Shown here piece by piece: positions 59,456-64,000 of a stretch of 64,000 nt of DNA. The DNA comes from Neckera pumila. Its lineage: Eukaryota; Streptophyta; Bryopsida; Hypnales; Neckeraceae. Under the pieces are notes generated by a model that did not search any database, was not told the origin of the DNA, and worked only from the letters and a program-made list of their open reading frames with translations. Where the stretch lies: assembly GCA_963969595.1 (NCBI GenBank), contig OZ018417.1, positions 16,804,501 through 16,868,500 on the forward strand. Direction: 5' to 3'. Both the position numbers and the translations under genes were made by a program. The first letter of the stretch is position 1; every line of letters starts with the position of its first letter.

Positions 59456-62400
59456 ATGGCACCCAAAGCCACCAAAGCACCCAAAGCCGCTGCAGCTCCC
59501 ACCCCACCCCCAGCGCCCATAGTGGAAGGCGACCCCCTGGACGAGTACTCCGAAGGCGAGGAAGAAGAAATCCCCAAGTCCAAAATCAAAGTGGAAATCG
59601 TCTCCGCCACCGCCGTCTGGGCCATCGAATCCAGCGAGGCAAAGTCTAAAATCGCATTCGACATCCAGTTCCCTGAAGAGCCTCCTCCACCTCCGCCCGA
59701 CCCCACAGCACCCCCAGTAGAGATTCCATCTTTCCTCCCCGAAATCGAACCAATTCCCAAAGGAGTCTGGCCACTTCCTCCACCACCACCACCACCTCCA
59801 ACAGACCCTGCATCCCCACCTCCAACAGACCCCCAAATCGACCCTGCATCCCCGTCCCCACCTGCCAATTTCAAATTCTCTTTTGTCCGAGAATTCGAGC
59901 GCACCCCCTCCTACCTCCTCTGCAACAAATTAGTGCAAGAGCCCATGGTGATTACAGCCCACTGGATCTCCCCCTCTGGCTCTTCCAAAACGCCCATAGC
60001 CACAGCCCAAGTGAACCTCTCGGGCCTCCTTCACTTGCACCAAAGCACCTTAACCACAGTATCCCCACTCGCTCCTTACATTGAGCCTCCCGTCACGGCT
60101 CCGTCACCGACGCCATCAGGGAAAAGTGGCAAGGCAGCAGCGAAGGCGGCACCTCCAAAGAAAGGCGCCATTGTTGCAGCAGCTCCAGCTCCACCGACAG
60201 AGCCCAAGCCGACGCTTTTGGAGGGCGCGAGCGTTACGGTGCTGATGACGACGAGTGAGCCGCTCGTGACGGAAGCGGATCGCAAGCACGGGTTTGTTAT
60301 TGAAGTTGATGCTGTGACCATCCGTGAGCTTCCGCCCAAAGTGCAGGAGCTCGGGAGGGAGCCTGTGCAGGCGTTTGGGTTTACGGTGGGGTTCACGATT
60401 CCGGGGTTTAGTGCAGACTCAGCTTGGTGGAATGCGATGAATGAGATGGATGCGGATGCGAAGAAGGCGTTTGGGGAGTTTAGAGCGACTGGGGGGACGG
60501 TGATGCAAGAGGAGGTGACGGTGCCCAAAGTGCAGGTAAGGTACAAGCACCTAAATGTGACACTTATTCAAGATGAAGATCTAGCTACACAATAAAATGA
60601 TACACACTTGTTAGGAAAAGGTTTAGGAATCTAACAAAATTGGTTTCGTACCTTTCTGAGCTTTTATGAATATAATATGAATTTTTGAAAACAACTACGT
60701 AGATGCACCCATTGTGGACCACCAAAGTGGGCTCAAAAACACCCAAAAGCAACACATTGTAAGCTTGCATCATGTACATGTGATTGGCCAACGCAAGAAT
60801 CTTCCTCATGACAATGACAACTTCTTAGAAATCCAAGTGTCTACTTTGGGTCCACTTGCACGTGGATTTAGGTCGTTTTCTAGATGTCTGTATACGGCTC
60901 CTGCTACATTTAGGTGCTTCTACCTTAGTGTAAACCTGCCAATAACCTATGCACCAGGCAAAATTCAAATACTTCTTGACAATAAAATAGAGACTTGAAT
61001 GCTCTGAAATTTTGGTATGATTATCAAATGTCATGTTAAGATTTGCCTTTAAACAAGTGCAAAAAGGTTTGTTCCTACGGTGAGATAGAAATCTAATTAA
61101 ATTTCCTTACAACCATTTACCGCACAATGTGCGGTCACTATATGAATTCTAATTCCATTGTGTTTCTAATCATGCAATTTCAAATCATAGATGTTGTGCG
61201 ATTATTGTGCAGTTATTGGAATATTGGCTGTCCGGTTAATAGCTCCATCCGGTAAATGGGGATCTATTGTATGTAGGAATTTGAGTATTTTTGGGTGTCA
61301 TGTGCAATACATGCCAAAGAAGGATTGATTGATGTAAACCATCAGCAGAGAATGCAGAATTAAATGACAATTGAGTAGATGTTATGCAAATCACTGGTTA
61401 GGACAAATGAGAAACATGAAATCTATCTTTACGATGTTTTCTTCTTGCTTGCAAAGATGGAAAATAATCCTCTCGAAAAATGAATTTCCTGGTGGTGATT
61501 TAGGAGCAGAAAACTTCCTATTTGGAGTAAGGTGGGTAGGAGGTCCAATAATAGATGTTTTAAAGAACATGTCAATCATTCCTAAATAGGAGATATATTT
61601 AGAACACAAATTTTATATTTATAGACTTCTTACTTTAACCTCTAATGACCCAAGGGGGGGATTCTTTCAAAATGGGCCAAACCTGCCAACAACTTGAGCA
61701 ATTTTTTGGCACATTTTTTCTTGAGATTGGATAAAATTTAACAAGATTTTAAAATAAACATTTAAATTGAGCACCTCAAAAAATTTCAGATTATTTGATC
61801 AGATGGTTTAGGAGATATTTAGTTTTGAAGTTTCTCTTGTGTCAATGGAAATACAAGGCAATGCACTTTGAAGAAGTACATCTTTGTGAGCATATTTTGA
61901 AATGATGCCATTTTGTGCTCAGTGAAAGATAAGAGAGTTGAAAATGTATATGTAAAATCTCATAACATTCCAAGAATTTTACAATTCATGGTCAAGCTTG
62001 CACGGTGGTCACTGAAATTTGAGTAGTCTTTGCAAGAAAATAGAGAATGGGACACTTATCTTTTCCTTGAACTCCTTTGATCTACCCCTTTTGAGATGGA
62101 TTTGACCTTTATGAGGTGGATCTGACCTTTATGAGGTGGGCAAAAAGCACATTAGTTGGCTGACTTTTTGGTCCTTGTCCAAACTGAACACAAAAAAACA
62201 AACTGTAAACTACACTACACCACTTAATTTTTTATTTTCAAAAAACTCAAAAGCTGAGATCAAGCAACTCAAAAAACTGGGGTAGTGATAAGAAAATGGT
62301 TGCTTAGGTCATTAGAGGTTAAGGTAACTACTTCACTTGATTGTAACCCCTTTCTAAGACTGACCCCTATAAATTTTATTGCCTAAAATGAACTACAAGA

Positions 62401-64000
62401 TCTATTCATGAGAGCATAGGATCACTTTCAGATACACTTGCTTTTCAAAACTTTGAAAAGTTAGAGTTTACTCATATAGATTGTTTCATGCACTTTAAAA
62501 TCCAACCGTTTAAAAAAACTCTCTCTTACATAAATGTCCGTGATATCTAATATTCAATTTACATTTTATTTTGCAAATTTTTTTTTGAAAATAACAAATT
62601 AAAATACTATCATTCCTACTAGACCTAAACTAAATAAATTTCCACCCTCACCCCCATCCCCACATTCACAATCTACTTATTAACTTCTTTAACTCCTCTC
62701 ACTAAAACACCCATCTCTCCTTCACTACCTCTAAATACAAAAGTTAGTTTCTAAAATAAAAAAAGAGTCTTGTTTTAAATAAAGATATGTAGTTTAAGTG
62801 TCATTCATGCTAACTCCTCAAAGTTAACAAATTCTCCATTTGCGCCAATTCTTTATGGTAGTTGGAGTTTCTCTCTCTTTGTGAGTCAATATTTGGGATT
62901 TTTTTGGAGCCTAAGGTAACTAAATCCAATTGCAACACCTTCCAAAAATCGATCCCTACAAATTCTTGCCTAAAATGTACTCCCACTATTCATGAGAGTT
63001 TAAGGTTGATTTTAGAAATATCTATTTTTTAACACTTTCAAATACATAGGTTATTCATGCAGTGTCCAATAAATGAAGAAGAAGAGAAATTGGAATACTC
63101 TTCAGTTGACCTTCAACAAGATTCAACCAAAAATGAAGCAATTGAATAATAAGAACAATACTCAATTGCTTATTCAAAGGTTACTTTAGAGGCTCCATTG
63201 ACCGTACTTATGAGCTTTAATTTGTGCTATGAAATACTTCATGTAAATATTGACATTTGTGATTGACTTTGAACTTAACACAAAAAATGTGCAAAATTTT
63301 AGATGGTGCAATTGTTTAAATTGTTGTAGGAAAATATTTGCATTTTGTTAGTATGGTGAACGGATACCCTCCTTTATTGCATATTGATTAGAGCTTTACA
63401 ATATGTGGATCTTACCAATGGAAAAGAATCAAGTTTGAAACCTTTTATATGTATTTTCCATAAAAAAGTTTCAATTTTTTTTTAATTTTATTTATTAAAA
63501 CACCTTGATCAAAAAGTGGATCTATATTTTTGATGTTAAAAAAGCAAAATGCTTGTCCACTTTACAAAAACACTCTTTTCTAGTATTGCAAGGCTTATCA
63601 TTGAAGACAAAATGGGCGCATCTCCATTATAGATATTTGTGAGATTGTATTTCAAACCATTTTATTCATACTGGTTATTTTCTTTCAATTTCAACATTAA
63701 TCTATTTTTTCAAGTATCCATTTTGGTGAATTTTTATTTACTGAAAAAGAAATTTTTCCAACTTTATTCTTAGCACTCTTAAAATCCAATCCAACTAGTT
63801 ATTTTTTTGCTTTCATAGATTTAACTTTGTATTAATTAGCAATTTTTTTCCAAACTCTTGTGTAGGTGATGGGGATAGATGAGAGTGTGGGACCGCGGGA
63901 ATTGAAGCAGTTATTGTTTGGAGGGGAGGAGGTGAAGCCAGACTGTAAAATTGAAAAGCTGGAGGTCGATGAGTGGAGGTACCCACCTGTTGTAAAGGAG
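59456..64000 (+). CDS. CFAP70: Probable CFAP70-like axonemal protein, first two exons (partial)
   Basis: CFAP70 is an axonemal protein with an N-terminal C2-like region and C-terminal TPRs; in plants it would serve sperm flagella. Exon 1 is 59456-60535 (360 codons, ending CCCAAAGTGCAG|GT) and exon 2 starts at 63866 after TTGTGTAG, in phase, continuing past the window edge. The protein opens with an Ala/Pro/Lys-rich stretch, then an acidic patch. A beta-rich domain (KIKVEIVSATAVW ... TPIATAQVNLSGLLHL) follows, interrupted by Pro runs at about residues 80-140. A second domain runs from about 255 (GASVTVLMTTSEPLVTE ... FGFTVGFTIPGF). The order of strands resembles my recollection of CFAP70 N-termini; the TPR part is outside the window, so the name is provisional. 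The frame has an upstream MRRFIP extension at 59438; MAPKATKAPK was preferred as the start because its Ala/Pro/Lys character begins there. Confidence 0.55.
60537..60927. mobile_element. TA-flanked MITE at the splice donor of CFAP70-like intron 1
   Basis: Inverted ends AGGTACAAGCACCTAAATGT and its near inverse, ending CTACCT, flanked by TA at 60537-60538 and 60926-60927. The left TA is positions +2 and +3 of the intron, so donor positions +4 to +6 (AGG of GTAAGG) come from the element. Length 387 bp. Confidence 0.75.
61112..61258. mobile_element. Small inverted-repeat element in CFAP70-like intron 1
   Basis: CCATTTACCGCACAA at the left and CCGGTAAATGGGG at the right are inverted over about 10 bp. 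About 145 bp overall. A short palindrome GCACAATGTGCGG is inside. Confidence 0.45.
61635..62322. mobile_element. TTAA-ended repeat, family 4, in CFAP70-like intron 1
   Basis: 688 bp bounded by TTAA. Ends TTAACCTCTAATGACCCAAG and CTTAGGTCATTAGAGGTTAA are inverted repeats with few mismatches. The interior differs from families 1-3. Non-coding. A tandem 'gatttgacctttatgaggtgg' duplication lies near 62095-62140. Confidence 0.85.
62323..63865 (+). other. Remainder of CFAP70-like intron 1
   Basis: AT-rich with no exon-like stretch. A diverged local duplication links 62330-62420 with 62910-63000 ('taaggtaactaaWtYcaattg', 'cctaaaatgWactaca'). The acceptor TTGTGTAG is at 63858-63865. Confidence 0.5.

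Noticed and set aside
59318..59904. Minus-strand frames of 172 and 173 codons rich in Trp or Gly
   Set aside because: They are antisense shadows of the Pro-rich CFAP70-like exon, whose splice sites and phase support the plus strand.

Overview
The window reads as nuclear DNA of a land plant, most likely a seed-free plant such as a moss. The evidence is plant-type genes (a secreted class 3 lipase with nine short introns, a group VIII-like bHLH factor, a plant-type HMGB gene) together with a probable axonemal protein of the CFAP70 type, which is expected only where sperm carry flagella. The sequence is AT-rich and sparsely genic: one complete spliced gene, one complete single-exon gene, one truncated gene and one gene running off the right edge in 64 kb. 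No rRNA, tRNA, CRISPR array or bacterial-style operon was seen.

Layout. 1-2.2 kb: AT-rich repeats with a palindromic MITE. 2.2-8.2 kb: lipase gene (+), ten coding exons whose phases all close into a 334-residue protein. 8.2-16 kb: repeats of several families. 16-18.5 kb: a block richer in GC with protein-like reading frames that could not be assigned. 20.5-22 kb: bHLH gene (-) with a long balanced-GC upstream region to about 23.4 kb. 25.5-26 kb: a 500-bp near-perfect hairpin. 27.2-28.1 kb: two nested repeats abutting a decayed HMGB gene (28.6-29.1 kb). 29-56 kb: almost entirely non-autonomous DNA elements, many nested, plus a minisatellite made of two unit types. 56.5-58.4 kb: a possible short spliced transcript (-). 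58.6-64 kb: duplicated upstream region and the first two exons of the CFAP70-like gene (+), whose 3.3-kb intron holds three repeats.

The main theme is the repeat landscape. Several families of about 0.65-0.95 kb end in TTAACCYCTAAAGG-like inverted repeats and sit at TTAA. Others end at TA like Tc1/mariner MITEs, and one has a 9-bp duplication. None carries a recognisable transposase, so all look non-autonomous. Interrupted copies can be compared with uninterrupted relatives in the same window, which fixes insertion points and target duplications without outside data. Elements have also touched genes: one supplies bases of the CFAP70-like gene's first splice donor, and repeat-rich sequence starts where the HMGB gene is cut off.

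All gene models were read by eye from splice consensus and phase. Family names rest on remembered motifs, not on searches.
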